Assembly: GCF_016918015.1 (NCBI RefSeq)
Contig: NZ_JAERMK010000024.1
Coordinates: 46,262-81,314, forward strand
Length of the DNA stretch: 35,053 bases
Direction: 5' to 3'
Source: Glycomyces sp. YM15
Lineage (GTDB): Bacteria; Actinomycetota; Actinomycetes; Mycobacteriales; Micromonosporaceae
The notes beneath the pieces are model-generated. The model was given only the letters and a program-made list of their open reading frames with translations. It was not told the origin of the DNA and did no database searches. The translations under genes and the position numbers were made by a program. Shown in pieces: positions 23,332 through 30,726 of this stretch (its first letter is position 1; each line of letters starts with the position of its first letter).

Positions 23332-23373
23332 GTGATTACCGCCAATTACAGCAGCGGAATCTGATCCTATCTT
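23332..23373 (+). promoter_or_regulatory. Leaderless promoter of the PhyH-like gene with AraC-type repeats
   Basis: -35 ATTACA (23345-23350), 17-base spacer, -10 TATCTT (23368-23373), then six bases to the ATG at 23380, and no Shine-Dalgarno. Two ATTAC words about 11 bases apart (GATTAC then AATTAC) overlap the -35, the usual place for an AraC activator. Confidence 0.55.
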
Positions 23374-23379
23374 CGGTGT

Positions 23380-24192
23380 ATGACAACCACCAAGCATCTT
23401 CTGACCTCGGTCGAGATGGCGCGGTTCGTCGCCAACGGTTTCCACCGGATGGACGCGATCGTGCCGGCCGAACTCAACGAGCGGGCGATCCCGGAGTTCG
23501 ACGCGGGCCAGCAGCCGCACGTCGACTACGGGACGCCCGTGAAGCAGGCCTTCCCCGAAGGCTCGATCTCGCGGGCGCTCCTGGACATCCCGGCCGTGGC
23601 CGGGGCCCTCCAGAGCCTCGTCGGCCCCGACCCGACGGTCGACCACCACCACGTCCACGTCCGCGAACCGCACGAGGGCGCCGCGCAGCCGCTCCACGCC
23701 GACGCGATCATCGACCCCCGCCTTGACGCTTTCGACGTGCAGCTCATGTACTACCCGCAGGAGGTCACCGGCACGATGGGCGGCACCCTGTCCGTCCCCG
23801 GCAGCCACCTGCGCCGCACCAACGAGTCGGACACCGGCCGCTACCAGAACCTGCGCGGCCAGACCCGCCTGACCTGCCCGCCGGGCACCGTCGTGCTGCT
23901 GCACCACGGCATCTGGCACGGCGGGCGCCGCAACGACTCGGACATCCGCCGGTACATGTACAAGATCCGGTTCAACCCGACCGTGCCGCAGGTGCGCACC
24001 TGGGATGTGTCCGATCTGGACGACCCGCAGGTGGCGGCCGAGCTCAACGTCTACCACCCGTGGAGTGAGCACGCCACTTCGCGCCTCGAGGTCTACAACC
24101 GCGTCAAGATGTGGCGGGCACTCACCAACAATCCCTCGTTCGACGTCGAATACTGGGCGACCCGCGTCGCCAACCGCCCCGGGAGGGTCTGA
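23380..24192 (+). CDS. Phytanoyl-CoA dioxygenase (PhyH)-family Fe(II)/2-oxoglutarate oxygenase
   Basis: 270-residue double-stranded beta-helix oxygenase. The iron facial triad starts with H-x-D in LHADAII (His106, Asp108). The distal His is in HHGIWHGGRRN (His176 or His180), followed by the family-typical Asn/Arg. The strand TLSVPGSH also fits PhyH-like members. Such enzymes hydroxylate small-molecule or sugar-related substrates using 2-oxoglutarate and O2. The ATG is at the promoter's predicted start, so the mRNA is leaderless. The stop overlaps the next gene's ATG (TGATG), showing coupling to an 86-residue partner. Divergent from the cupin-AraC regulator. The substrate is not predictable; the setting among sugar genes is suggestive only. 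Confidence 0.88.
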   Translation: MTTTKHLLTSVEMARFVANGFHRMDAIVPAELNERAIPEFDAGQQPHVDYGTPVKQAFPEGSISRALLDIPAVAGALQSLVGPDPTVDHHHVHVREPHEGAAQPLHADAIIDPRLDAFDVQLMYYPQEVTGTMGGTLSVPGSHLRRTNESDTGRYQNLRGQTRLTCPPGTVVLLHHGIWHGGRRNDSDIRRYMYKIRFNPTVPQVRTWDVSDLDDPQVAAELNVYHPWSEHATSRLEVYNRVKMWRALTNNPSFDVEYWATRVANRPGRV

Positions 24193-24452
24193 TGAAGCAG
24201 CAAGTCCTCGTTCTCTACTTGAACAATTCGGCACTCGACGCCGACGTCGTGGCCTGGGCCTTTTACGACGGCACGGGCAAGACGAACCCCACGACCGGCG
24301 ACAGCGACCTGCCGCCGTACGACACCGGTACCGAGGCGCTGCGCGACGGCTGGCGGCTGTTCCAGGCCTCGCAGCTGATCCCGCCCTACCCGGGGCACGA
24401 GTACGACACCTCGTTCCTCAAGCACGAGTTCTGGTTCGAGAAGCTCGAATAG
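24192..24452 (+). CDS. Small conserved-looking protein coupled to the PhyH-like oxygenase
   Basis: 86 residues from ATG 24192, whose A is the last base of the upstream stop; the preceding gggaggg is a good ribosome site. A longer in-frame start at 24111 is rejected because it lies inside the oxygenase gene. The protein has no signal peptide, no Cys and no obvious membrane segment. It looks folded and hydrophilic-aromatic: VLVLYLNNSALDADVVAWAF, then a Gly/Asp/Pro loop DGTGKTNPTTGDSDLPPYDT, a helix EALRDGWRLFQASQLI and an aromatic/His-rich end YDTSFLKHEFWFEKLE. I do not recognise the family. Its tight coupling to the oxygenase suggests a subunit or substrate partner, which is inference. A terminator follows 11 bases later. 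Confidence 0.8.
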   Translation: MKQQVLVLYLNNSALDADVVAWAFYDGTGKTNPTTGDSDLPPYDTGTEALRDGWRLFQASQLIPPYPGHEYDTSFLKHEFWFEKLE

Positions 24453-24462
24453 GAGCACGGGA

Positions 24463-24491
24463 CCGGCCGCGCGGGATCGCCGCGCGGCCGG
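24463..24491 (+). terminator. Terminator of the PhyH-like operon
   Basis: Perfect 12-bp stem CCGGCCGCGCGG / CCGCGCGGCCGG with a 5-base loop, 11 bases past the 86-residue gene. The arms recur in the terminator at 25551-25585. Confidence 0.8.
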
Positions 24492-24539
24492 ACTAGGGTT
24501 GGCACCGCTCCCGACCGTCCGACACCCTGGAGGAACCCC

Positions 24540-25298
24540 ATGACCGGCCTCGGCCCCGATGCCCCCGTCGCCTTCGTCTCCGGCGCTTCGCGCGGTCTCG
24601 GAGCCGTGATCGCCCGGCGCCTGGCCGCCGACGGGTTCGCCGTGGCGGTGAACTACGGCTCCAGCCGCGAGGGCGCGGAGAAGGTCGTGGCCGATATCAG
24701 TGAGGCGGGCGGGACCGCGGCGGCGTTCGGCGCGGACGTCACCGACGAGACGGCGGTCGCGGGTCTGGCCGAGCGGGTCCGCGCCGAACTGGGACCGGTG
24801 ACGGTGCTGGTGGCCAACGCGACCGGGCCGCAGCCGGAAGTCCCGATCGACCGTCTCGAATGGAGCGACCACCTCGCGCAGCTCGAGTTCTTCGTGAAGA
24901 GTCCGACTCTGCTGGTCAAGGCGTTCCTGCCCGACATGCGCGCGGCCGGCGGCGGCCGGGTGGTGCAGATCGGTTCGGACATGTTCGAGCGGGCGCTCGC
25001 GGGCTGGTCGGCGTACGTGGCGGCGAAGGGCGCGCAATGGGGCCTGACCCGCTCGTGGGCGAGGGAGCTCGGCCCGGACGCGATCACCGTGAACCTGGTG
25101 GCGCCCGGTTGGATCCCGGTGGAGCGACACGGCGAGCTCGGCGAGGCGGACGTCGCCGGATACCTCGCGGACCTGCCGCTGGGCCGCATCGGCGTGCCCG
25201 ACGACATCGCCGCGGCGGTGTCCTTTCTGGCCTCGGACGCGGCGGCGTTCGTGACCGGCCAGCGCTTGACGGTCAACGGCGGCCACACCATCGACTAG
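24540..25298 (+). CDS. SDR-family oxidoreductase (FabG-like)
   Basis: 252-residue short-chain dehydrogenase/reductase. The cofactor motif is GASRGLG (15-21) in VAFVSGASRGLGAVIA. The Asn motif is VANATG rather than the usual NNAG (92-95), and the catalytic triad is Ser146 (QIGSDMF), Tyr159 and Lys163 (YVAAK). The C-terminus has the usual VNLVAPGWI and FVTGQRLTVNGGHTID. This is the classical NAD(P)-dependent type related to 3-oxoacyl-ACP reductases, so a 3-ketoacyl or keto-sugar reductase role is possible. The start has ggaggaa upstream. A TAGGGT at 24494-24499, just past the upstream terminator, could be the -10 of its own promoter. The true substrate is unknown. Confidence 0.92.
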   Translation: MTGLGPDAPVAFVSGASRGLGAVIARRLAADGFAVAVNYGSSREGAEKVVADISEAGGTAAAFGADVTDETAVAGLAERVRAELGPVTVLVANATGPQPEVPIDRLEWSDHLAQLEFFVKSPTLLVKAFLPDMRAAGGGRVVQIGSDMFERALAGWSAYVAAKGAQWGLTRSWARELGPDAITVNLVAPGWIPVERHGELGEADVAGYLADLPLGRIGVPDDIAAAVSFLASDAAAFVTGQRLTVNGGHTID

Positions 25299-25638
25299 GT
25301 GCGCTGTCCTGTGCACCGCCGAAGCCGCCGAGGCCTACCCGCGGATGCGGGTGGTCCCGCCCAGCCGCGGCGAACCCGGATCGATGATGGGCCCCAAGAC
25401 GCGCCTGCCTGATGAACGCCCTCTGCCGACTCGGCGTCGAGGTCCGCACCGGCCTCACCGTCGTCCGCGTCCACCCGTGGATGCGGCGCTCCGCTCGGCG
25501 TTTGCATAAGCCTCCGGATGAATCTTTTGCGCTGCAACAAGGTTCACCGGGGACCGGCCGCGCGGCGCACCCGCGCGGCCGGTCCGCCATCAGGGCGTCC
25601 GAATCCGGCGGTGCCGGACTGGCGGGCGGGTGGGGGCG
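25299..25638. other. Intergenic region without a convincing gene
   Basis: 340 bases between the SDR gene and the convergent HelR gene. It contains a small CCCGC-GGAT-GCGGG hairpin near 25338, one AT-rich patch around 25500-25535 and the strong terminator at 25551-25585. The small open frames across it have no ribosome site and Arg/Pro-biased translations, so I do not call them. Confidence 0.5.
25551..25585. terminator. Strong terminator between convergent SDR and HelR genes
   Basis: Perfect 15-bp stem GGACCGGCCGCGCGG / CCGCGCGGCCGGTCC with a 5-base loop, 53 bases beyond the HelR stop. It shares its arms with the hairpin at 24463-24491. Confidence 0.85.
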
Positions 25639-27804
25639 TCAAGCACTCGTGAGGATCACCAGTTGCCGGGTCGCGCGGGTCATCGCCACATAGCGGTCGA
25701 CGGCCCCTTCGATGCCCTCGCCGAAACGCTGCGGGTCGATGAGGACGACCAGGTCGAATTCGAGGCCCTTCGACAGCGCCGGGGTGAGCGAGCGGACGCG
25801 GGCCGATTCGTGCTCCTCCAGGGGATCGGCGCTGATGACGCAGGCGGTGCCTTCGGCGTGCTCGGCGAGCCAGCCGTCCAGGATCGCGCCGAGGTCTCCG
25901 ATGGAGCCGTGCCGGACGGGGATGCCGCTGCTGCGGACCGAGGTGGGCACGTTGGCGTCCGGGAGCGCGGCCCGGATGACCTGCTCGGCCTCGGCCATCA
26001 CCTCTTCGGGCGTGCGGTAGTTGATGCTCAAGGACGCCAGGCGGGCGTGGTCGAGGCCGATGCGCGCCAACCGTTCCTGCCAAGGCTCGGTGAACCCGTG
26101 CCGCGCCTGGGCGCGGTCGCCGACGATCGTGAAGCTCCGGGACGGGCAGCGGCGCAGCAGCATCTGCCATTCGGCGTCGGTGAGCTCCTGTGCCTCGTCG
26201 ACGATGACGTGGGCGAACGGCCCGGCGAGCAGGTCCGGCTCGGCGGTCTCCAGGTCCTCGTAGTGGACCAGGGCGTCCTGCAGGTCCGCGCCTTTGAGCA
26301 GGATCATCTCCTCCACATTGCCGTCGCCGGCCTCGAGGAGGTCCTCCACGACCTTGTCGATCACCCCCCGCTCAGAGGCGATCGCGGCCTCGCGGCGCCG
26401 GGCGATCCGCGAGGCCTCCGGGTCGCCGAGGCGGTGCCGCGCGGCGTCGAGGAGCGGCAGGTCCGCGACGGTCCAGGCTTCGGGGTCTTCGCGGTGGAGC
26501 AGCGCGACCTGGTCCTCGTCGAGCCAGGGGGCGCACATGCGCAGGAAGTCGGGGACCGCCCACAGTGCCGCGACGAGGTCGGTGGGTTCGATGAGCGGCC
26601 AGGCCTTGTCGAAGGCGCGCACCAGGTCCCGGTTGCGGGCGAGCGAGCGGCGCAGCAGCTCCACGTCGATCTCGTCCTCGTCGTGCTTCTCGGCGATGAT
26701 CGCGACCAGCTCGTCCCAGATCTGCTCGCGCGCTTCGTTGTGGGGCGTGCCGAGGCCCGCCGCGTCGAACGCGTCGGCCCAGTCGTCGGCGCTGAGCCAG
26801 ACCTCGGACCAGTGGGTCTCGACGGCCATGCCCTCGGCGGGCGGGTGTTCGTAGCGGCGCGCGGCCGGTTCGATGGCCTTCACCATGTCCGCGCCGGTCT
26901 TCAGGGCGGCGACGGCCGGGTCCGCCTCGTCCGGTGCGTCCGCGCCTTCGGGATGGAGGTCGCGGACGGTGCAGGTCTGCACGCCCTCCTCCCCGAGGCT
27001 GGGGAGTACATCGGCGACATAGGACAGGTAGGGCTGGTGGGGGCCGACGAAGAGGACGCCGCCCTTGTGGTGGCCGACGCGCGGGTCGGCGTAGAGCAGG
27101 TAGGCGGCGCGGTGGAGCGCGACGACGGTCTTGCCGGTGCCTGGGCCGCCGTCGACTATGAGCGTGCCGCTCGATCCGGCCCGGATGACGGCGTCCTGGT
27201 CGGCCTGGATGGTGCCGAGCACGTCGCGCATCCGCTCGGACCGGCTGGTGCTGAGGCTCGCGATGAACGCGGACTGGTCGTCAAGGGCGGCATGGTCTTC
27301 GAGCCCGTCGGGGGTGAAGACCTCCTCCCAGTAGTCGCTGATGCGGCCGCGGGTCCAGCGGTACCGGCGGCGGCTGGCCAGGCCCATCGGGTCGGCGTGG
27401 GTCGCGCCGAAGAACGGCTCGGCGGCGGGCGAGCGCCAGTCGAGCAGCAGGCGGCGGCCGTCGCCGCCGGTGAGACCGAGGCGTCCGATGTAGACCGTCT
27501 CGCCTGCGGCGGTGACGGTCCGGCCGAGGCACAGGTCCAGACCGAAGCGGCGCAGGGCGCCGAGGCGGCCGGTCAGCCGGTGGATCTCCCGGTCCCGGTC
27601 GGCCGCGGCCTGCCCGTCGAACCGGCCGGTGCCGCCCGGCGCCTTGCGAGCGGCTTCGAGTTGATCGGCGACCTCGGCGATCGACTGCTCCAGGCTCGCC
27701 GCGACGGCGGCGAAATGCCGCTCGTCATCGGCGATGAGCTTCGGGTCGGCCTTCGCGGCGAGACGCTCGGGCAGTTCGAACGCACTGCGGGGTTCGTGGC
27801 TCAC
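25639..27804 (-). CDS. helR: RNA polymerase recycling motor ATPase, HelR/HelD-like (UvrD superfamily)
   Basis: 721-residue superfamily-1 ATPase. HelD/HelR proteins bind RNA polymerase, free it from stalled complexes and DNA and, in Streptomyces, displace rifamycin (HelR). An N-terminal helical arm spans about 25-90. The Q-motif TIQADQDAVIR lies at 198-208 and Walker A GGPGTGKT at 219-226. The conserved stretch VALHRAAYLLYADPR leads to the HelR-like VLFVGPHQPYLSYVADVLPS. Walker B with DEAQE is at 533-540 (VIVDEAQEL) and motif III is TIVGDRAQ. The C-terminal 2A half has SKGLEFDLVVLID and ends YVAMTRATRQLVIL. GTG 27804 has gaagggag upstream. I saw no match to the rifamycin-associated element consensus upstream. 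Divergent from the mutasome operon. Confidence 0.88.
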   Translation of the reverse strand: MSHEPRSAFELPERLAAKADPKLIADDERHFAAVAASLEQSIAEVADQLEAARKAPGGTGRFDGQAAADRDREIHRLTGRLGALRRFGLDLCLGRTVTAAGETVYIGRLGLTGGDGRRLLLDWRSPAAEPFFGATHADPMGLASRRRYRWTRGRISDYWEEVFTPDGLEDHAALDDQSAFIASLSTSRSERMRDVLGTIQADQDAVIRAGSSGTLIVDGGPGTGKTVVALHRAAYLLYADPRVGHHKGGVLFVGPHQPYLSYVADVLPSLGEEGVQTCTVRDLHPEGADAPDEADPAVAALKTGADMVKAIEPAARRYEHPPAEGMAVETHWSEVWLSADDWADAFDAAGLGTPHNEAREQIWDELVAIIAEKHDEDEIDVELLRRSLARNRDLVRAFDKAWPLIEPTDLVAALWAVPDFLRMCAPWLDEDQVALLHREDPEAWTVADLPLLDAARHRLGDPEASRIARRREAAIASERGVIDKVVEDLLEAGDGNVEEMILLKGADLQDALVHYEDLETAEPDLLAGPFAHVIVDEAQELTDAEWQMLLRRCPSRSFTIVGDRAQARHGFTEPWQERLARIGLDHARLASLSINYRTPEEVMAEAEQVIRAALPDANVPTSVRSSGIPVRHGSIGDLGAILDGWLAEHAEGTACVISADPLEEHESARVRSLTPALSKGLEFDLVVLIDPQRFGEGIEGAVDRYVAMTRATRQLVILTSA

Positions 27805-27840
27805 TCAGCGGCTCCCTTCAAGCGGTTCGACGGCTCCTCG

Positions 27841-27854
27841 CGACCCGCGGGTCG
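27841..27854 (-). promoter_or_regulatory. Perfect palindrome upstream of helR
   Basis: CGACCCGCGGGTCG is a perfect 14-base palindrome 36 bases upstream of the helR start. It could be an operator or a small leader hairpin; in such GC-rich sequence chance is also possible. Confidence 0.35.
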
Positions 27855-28269
27855 ACGGCGATATACGCATTCCGCGCCTCCGAAACTTCGTGTCCTCTGG
27901 CTTGGAAGCACGATTGTGAACCATGCTGACCTGCGAAAACGCACCCCGGTGTGACCGTGTTCGGCACTTCCGCGTTATATTCTGAAGAGGGAAGGGGCGC
28001 AGGCCGCTTCCCTTTCGTGTTTCCCGGGAGCCGATCGGACGCCGACGCGCGGCCGGCGGGCGGCTGCACGGCCCGGACCGAGCAGTCGCGCTTCCCACGA
28101 GGGCCCTCGCTGCGGCGGACGCGCTGCTGGGACTCCGGCCGTTCGGCCGCTTTCCCCGTGACTTGATCGACGTGGGCCGGATGGGCGCGATCATCGCGGA
28201 AGTGCCGTTTCGTGGCCATTCCGTGCCATGTGACCTGGGCGGAGCCTCGGAATACCTCCAAGAGATTTA

Positions 28270-28285
28270 TCAAACACCTGTTTGA
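28270..28285 (+). promoter_or_regulatory. LexA (SOS) box upstream of imuA'
   Basis: TCAAACACCTGTTTGA is palindromic with arms TCAAACA/TGTTTGA and fits the actinobacterial LexA pattern TCGAAC-R-NN-Y-GTTCGA with symmetrical changes at one position in each arm. It is 70 bases before the imuA' start. LexA control of this cassette is established in mycobacteria. Confidence 0.7.
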
Positions 28286-28320
28286 GGTTGCGCGCCGCCA
28301 CCAGTTCGGTATGTTGATCT

Positions 28321-28336
28321 TGATACACATGTTCGA
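28321..28336 (+). promoter_or_regulatory. Second LexA-like half-conserved site
   Basis: TGATACACATGTTCGA has a perfect right arm (GTTCGA), a degenerate left arm and the same R-NN-Y core as the first box, 51 bases downstream of it and 19 bases before the imuA' start. Confidence 0.5.
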
Positions 28337-28354
28337 CATGACACGGGGGAACTG

Positions 28355-29344
28355 GTGGCGACATCCGTCGCGGCCGCACTGGCCGCTGAGCTCGGCCTGC
28401 GCACTGCCGCAGAGCTGCGCCCCGCAGCCGAAGCGAAGGCAGGGCGCGCGGCCCGCTTCGCGGGCGAGCCGCCGCTGACCGCCGGGCCGCAACACGCGGT
28501 CGCGACCCGCGATGCCGTCGCGGCCGAGCCGCAGCCCGCTGCGCCGCCTCAAGCTGCTCCCGGTGAGATGCCGCCTTCGCGGAACATCCTGCCCGTCACC
28601 TCCGACATTTCCGCGCTGCTGCCCTACGGCGGACTCGCGACTGTGACCGCAATCATGGCTTCGCGGCGCGGGGCGACCTCGCTGCTGTGGCGGCTGCTGG
28701 CCGGCCCGACCAGGTCGGGGGCCTGGTGCGCACTGGTCGGGATGCCGAGGGTGTACCCGCTGGCGGCGACGGCCGCCGGGGTCGACCTGCAGCGGGTGGC
28801 GCTGGTCGATCCGGGTCCGCTCGTGGTCGAGGCGGCGGGAACCCTCGCCGAGGGCGTCGCCGTGGTGGTGGTGCCGAGCGAAGGCCTCACTCCGACGCAG
28901 GCGCGGCGGCTGGCCGCACGCGCCCGCAAGAGCGGGACCGCGATCGTCTGGTGGGAGACCCGCCCGGTGGTCGGCGCCGACGCCCGACTCGAAGTCGCCC
29001 ACGCGCACTGGAAGGGCTTGCGCCCCAATGACGGACGGCGCTGGGGGGCCGGACGCCTCGACGCCTGCGAGCTGGAGGTCGCCGCATATTGGCGCTCCGG
29101 GGGCACCCGGCAGGGCCGGATCTGGCCCTACGGCGGTGAAGTGGCGGAAGGCCGCACCGAAGAACGGCCCACCCGCGAGAACGTCATCGATCTGCGATCG
29201 AGGTCCACCATGGACCGAGGTGCCTCCGAGCGGCACAGCGCCCCGCATCGTGCGAACGGCACTCAGCGCGGACAGGCCGAAGCCGACACGGTCTCCGGCG
29301 GCGAGGTGGTTCGGCTTCGGTCCGCCGGAGGTGATCTGCCGTGA
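28355..29344 (+). CDS. imuA': ImuA'-type mutasome protein (RecA-like, no Walker A)
   Basis: 329-residue accessory factor of the ImuA'-ImuB-DnaE2 translesion mutasome. The central part (about 75-230) resembles a RecA-like core without a nucleotide-binding P-loop: LLPYGGLATVTAIMASRRGA, SGAWCALVGMPRVYPLAATA, VDLQRVALVDPGPL and GVAVVVVPSEGLTPTQARRLAARARKSGTAIVWWET. The N-terminal ~70 residues are Ala/Pro-rich and the C-terminal ~80 are polar and probably disordered. The GTG start 28355 has ggggga a few bases upstream. The stop overlaps the ImuB start by four bases (GTGA). Two LexA-type sites precede it, consistent with DNA-damage induction. Identity rests mainly on gene order and the central region. 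Confidence 0.85.
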   Translation: MATSVAAALAAELGLRTAAELRPAAEAKAGRAARFAGEPPLTAGPQHAVATRDAVAAEPQPAAPPQAAPGEMPPSRNILPVTSDISALLPYGGLATVTAIMASRRGATSLLWRLLAGPTRSGAWCALVGMPRVYPLAATAAGVDLQRVALVDPGPLVVEAAGTLAEGVAVVVVPSEGLTPTQARRLAARARKSGTAIVWWETRPVVGADARLEVAHAHWKGLRPNDGRRWGAGRLDACELEVAAYWRSGGTRQGRIWPYGGEVAEGRTEERPTRENVIDLRSRSTMDRGASERHSAPHRANGTQRGQAEADTVSGGEVVRLRSAGGDLP

Positions 29345-30726
29345 GCGTGCAGGTGCGGCGGGCCTCGAGCCGGGTCCTGGTGATGCGGCTCGTGGACTGG
29401 GACGCCGGGGATTCGGCCGCGTTCGAGCCGGTGCTCGACGCGCTCGACCTGCTCACTCCGTACATCGAAGTGCTCGAACCCGGCGTCGTCGCCGTGCCGC
29501 TGCGCCGCGGCGCGGGCGACGAGGCCGCGTTCTGCGAAACCCTCATCGACACCGTCTCGGGCCTCGTCGACCAGGACTGCCTGACCGGGGTCGCCGACGG
29601 CCTGTTCGCCGCGGTCCTGGCCGCGCGCGAGGGCCGGATCGTCCCGGCCGGGCGCGACGCGGCCTTCCTCGCCCGGCGCGACATCCGCGACCTCCAGGCC
29701 ACGGGCCTGGTCGATGCCGAGACCTGCGAGACCCTGCGGCACTTGGGCATTGACACGCTCGGCGCCTTCCGGAACCTGCCCGGCCAGGCCGTCGCGGAGC
29801 GGTTCGGCGCGGCCGTGCGGCGGGCCCAGCTGCTCGCCGCCGGGCAGCTCGCCCGCCCGCTCGTCCCCCGCCCGGCCGCGCCGGAGCTGACCGTGGCCGA
29901 CACCCCCGAGACCCCGTACGCCACGGTCGAGCAGGCCGTCTTCGCCGCCCGGCCCCTGGCCGAGCGTCTACTGGTCCTCTTGGACGAACGCAATCTCGCC
30001 TGCACCCGCGTCACCATCACCGCCCGCACCGGCAGCGGCATGGAACGGCGGCGCACCTGGCAGCTCGACCCCGCCATCGGCGCTGCCGAACTGGCCCGGC
30101 GGGTGCGCTGGCAACTGGAAGGCTGGCTCTCCTCAAGCGCCGCAAGCGACCAGGTCGACGAGACCGCGCACGCCATCACCGTCCTCGAACTCGCCCCCGG
30201 CGGGCTGATCGGCCTGGTCGCCGCCGGGCGTGGCCTGTGGGGCGACAAGGGCGCCCGGGACGTGAAGGCCGAGGCCGCGCTGCGGCACGCCCAGAGCCGG
30301 TTCGGCCCCGACGCCGTGCAGATCGCCGCCGCCACCGACGGCCGCGACCTCGACGAGCGATTCGGCTCCGCCGCATGGGAAGTCGAGCACGCACCGCCGC
30401 CGCCTTCGGGGCCGTGGCCCGGGGCGCTGCCCGATCCGCTGCCCAGCCTCATCGGCACCGACGACCACGTCGCGGTCCTCGACGCCGCCGGGGCCCCCGT
30501 GCAGGCCCTCGCGCGCGGGGACCTCTCGGCCGCCCCGGCCCTGATCGTCTTGGGCGGCAAGAAAGTCCCGGTCGTCGCCTGGGCCGGGCCGTGGCCGGTG
30601 TCCGAACGCTGGTGGAGCCCGGCGGCCCGCCGCTACGCGCGCCTCCAGGTCGAGCTCGCCGACGGCCGTGCCGCCCTCCTCGTCTGCGAAGGCGGGCAAT
30701 GGAAGGCGGTGGGCTGGTATGACTGA
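29341..30726 (+). CDS. imuB: ImuB, catalytically dead Y-family polymerase-like protein
   Basis: 461-residue Y-family polymerase homologue that links DnaE2 to the sliding clamp rather than polymerising. It starts with RVLVMRLVDWDAGDSAAFEP, where active polymerases have DCDAFYA-type catalytic acids, so the active-site carboxylates are missing as expected for ImuB. The thumb/HhH region (LRHLGIDTLGAFRNLPGQ) is recognisable, followed by a little-finger-like half (YATVEQAVFAARPLAERLLVLL). A clamp-binding-like motif GRGLWG is at 296-301, where mycobacterial ImuB has QLPLWG; the leading Gln is lost. It overlaps imuA' by four bases and dnaE2 by eight, so all three are coupled. Somewhat shorter than mycobacterial ImuB. 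Confidence 0.9.
   Translation: MSVQVRRASSRVLVMRLVDWDAGDSAAFEPVLDALDLLTPYIEVLEPGVVAVPLRRGAGDEAAFCETLIDTVSGLVDQDCLTGVADGLFAAVLAAREGRIVPAGRDAAFLARRDIRDLQATGLVDAETCETLRHLGIDTLGAFRNLPGQAVAERFGAAVRRAQLLAAGQLARPLVPRPAAPELTVADTPETPYATVEQAVFAARPLAERLLVLLDERNLACTRVTITARTGSGMERRRTWQLDPAIGAAELARRVRWQLEGWLSSSAASDQVDETAHAITVLELAPGGLIGLVAAGRGLWGDKGARDVKAEAALRHAQSRFGPDAVQIAAATDGRDLDERFGSAAWEVEHAPPPPSGPWPGALPDPLPSLIGTDDHVAVLDAAGAPVQALARGDLSAAPALIVLGGKKVPVVAWAGPWPVSERWWSPAARRYARLQVELADGRAALLVCEGGQWKAVGWYD

Larger units (their letters stand above)
27805..28354. other. Divergent helR / imuA' intergenic region with unexplained hairpins
   Basis: 550 bases without a credible protein gene. Near the middle an 11-bp stem with one mismatch (27988-28013, AGGGAAG..CTTCCCT arms) is followed by a T-rich tract on the plus strand and preceded by TTATATT, as for a short terminated transcript. 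A second small hairpin, CGGCC-GTTC-GGCCG, is at 28136-28149, followed by CTTTCC. The final 85 bases hold two LexA-like sites. The small frames here lack ribosome sites. A small RNA or leader element is possible but unproven. Confidence 0.4.

Noticed and set aside
25412-25693. Small open frame in the SDR/HelR gap
   Set aside because: No ribosome site, Arg-rich translation, runs through the terminator and into the helR 3' end.
27805-27960. Rifamycin-associated element upstream of helR
   Set aside because: I looked for the known CTTG-CGG-CAAG-type inverted repeat and found only a weak GCTTCCAAGC; the perfect palindrome at 27841-27854 has a different sequence.
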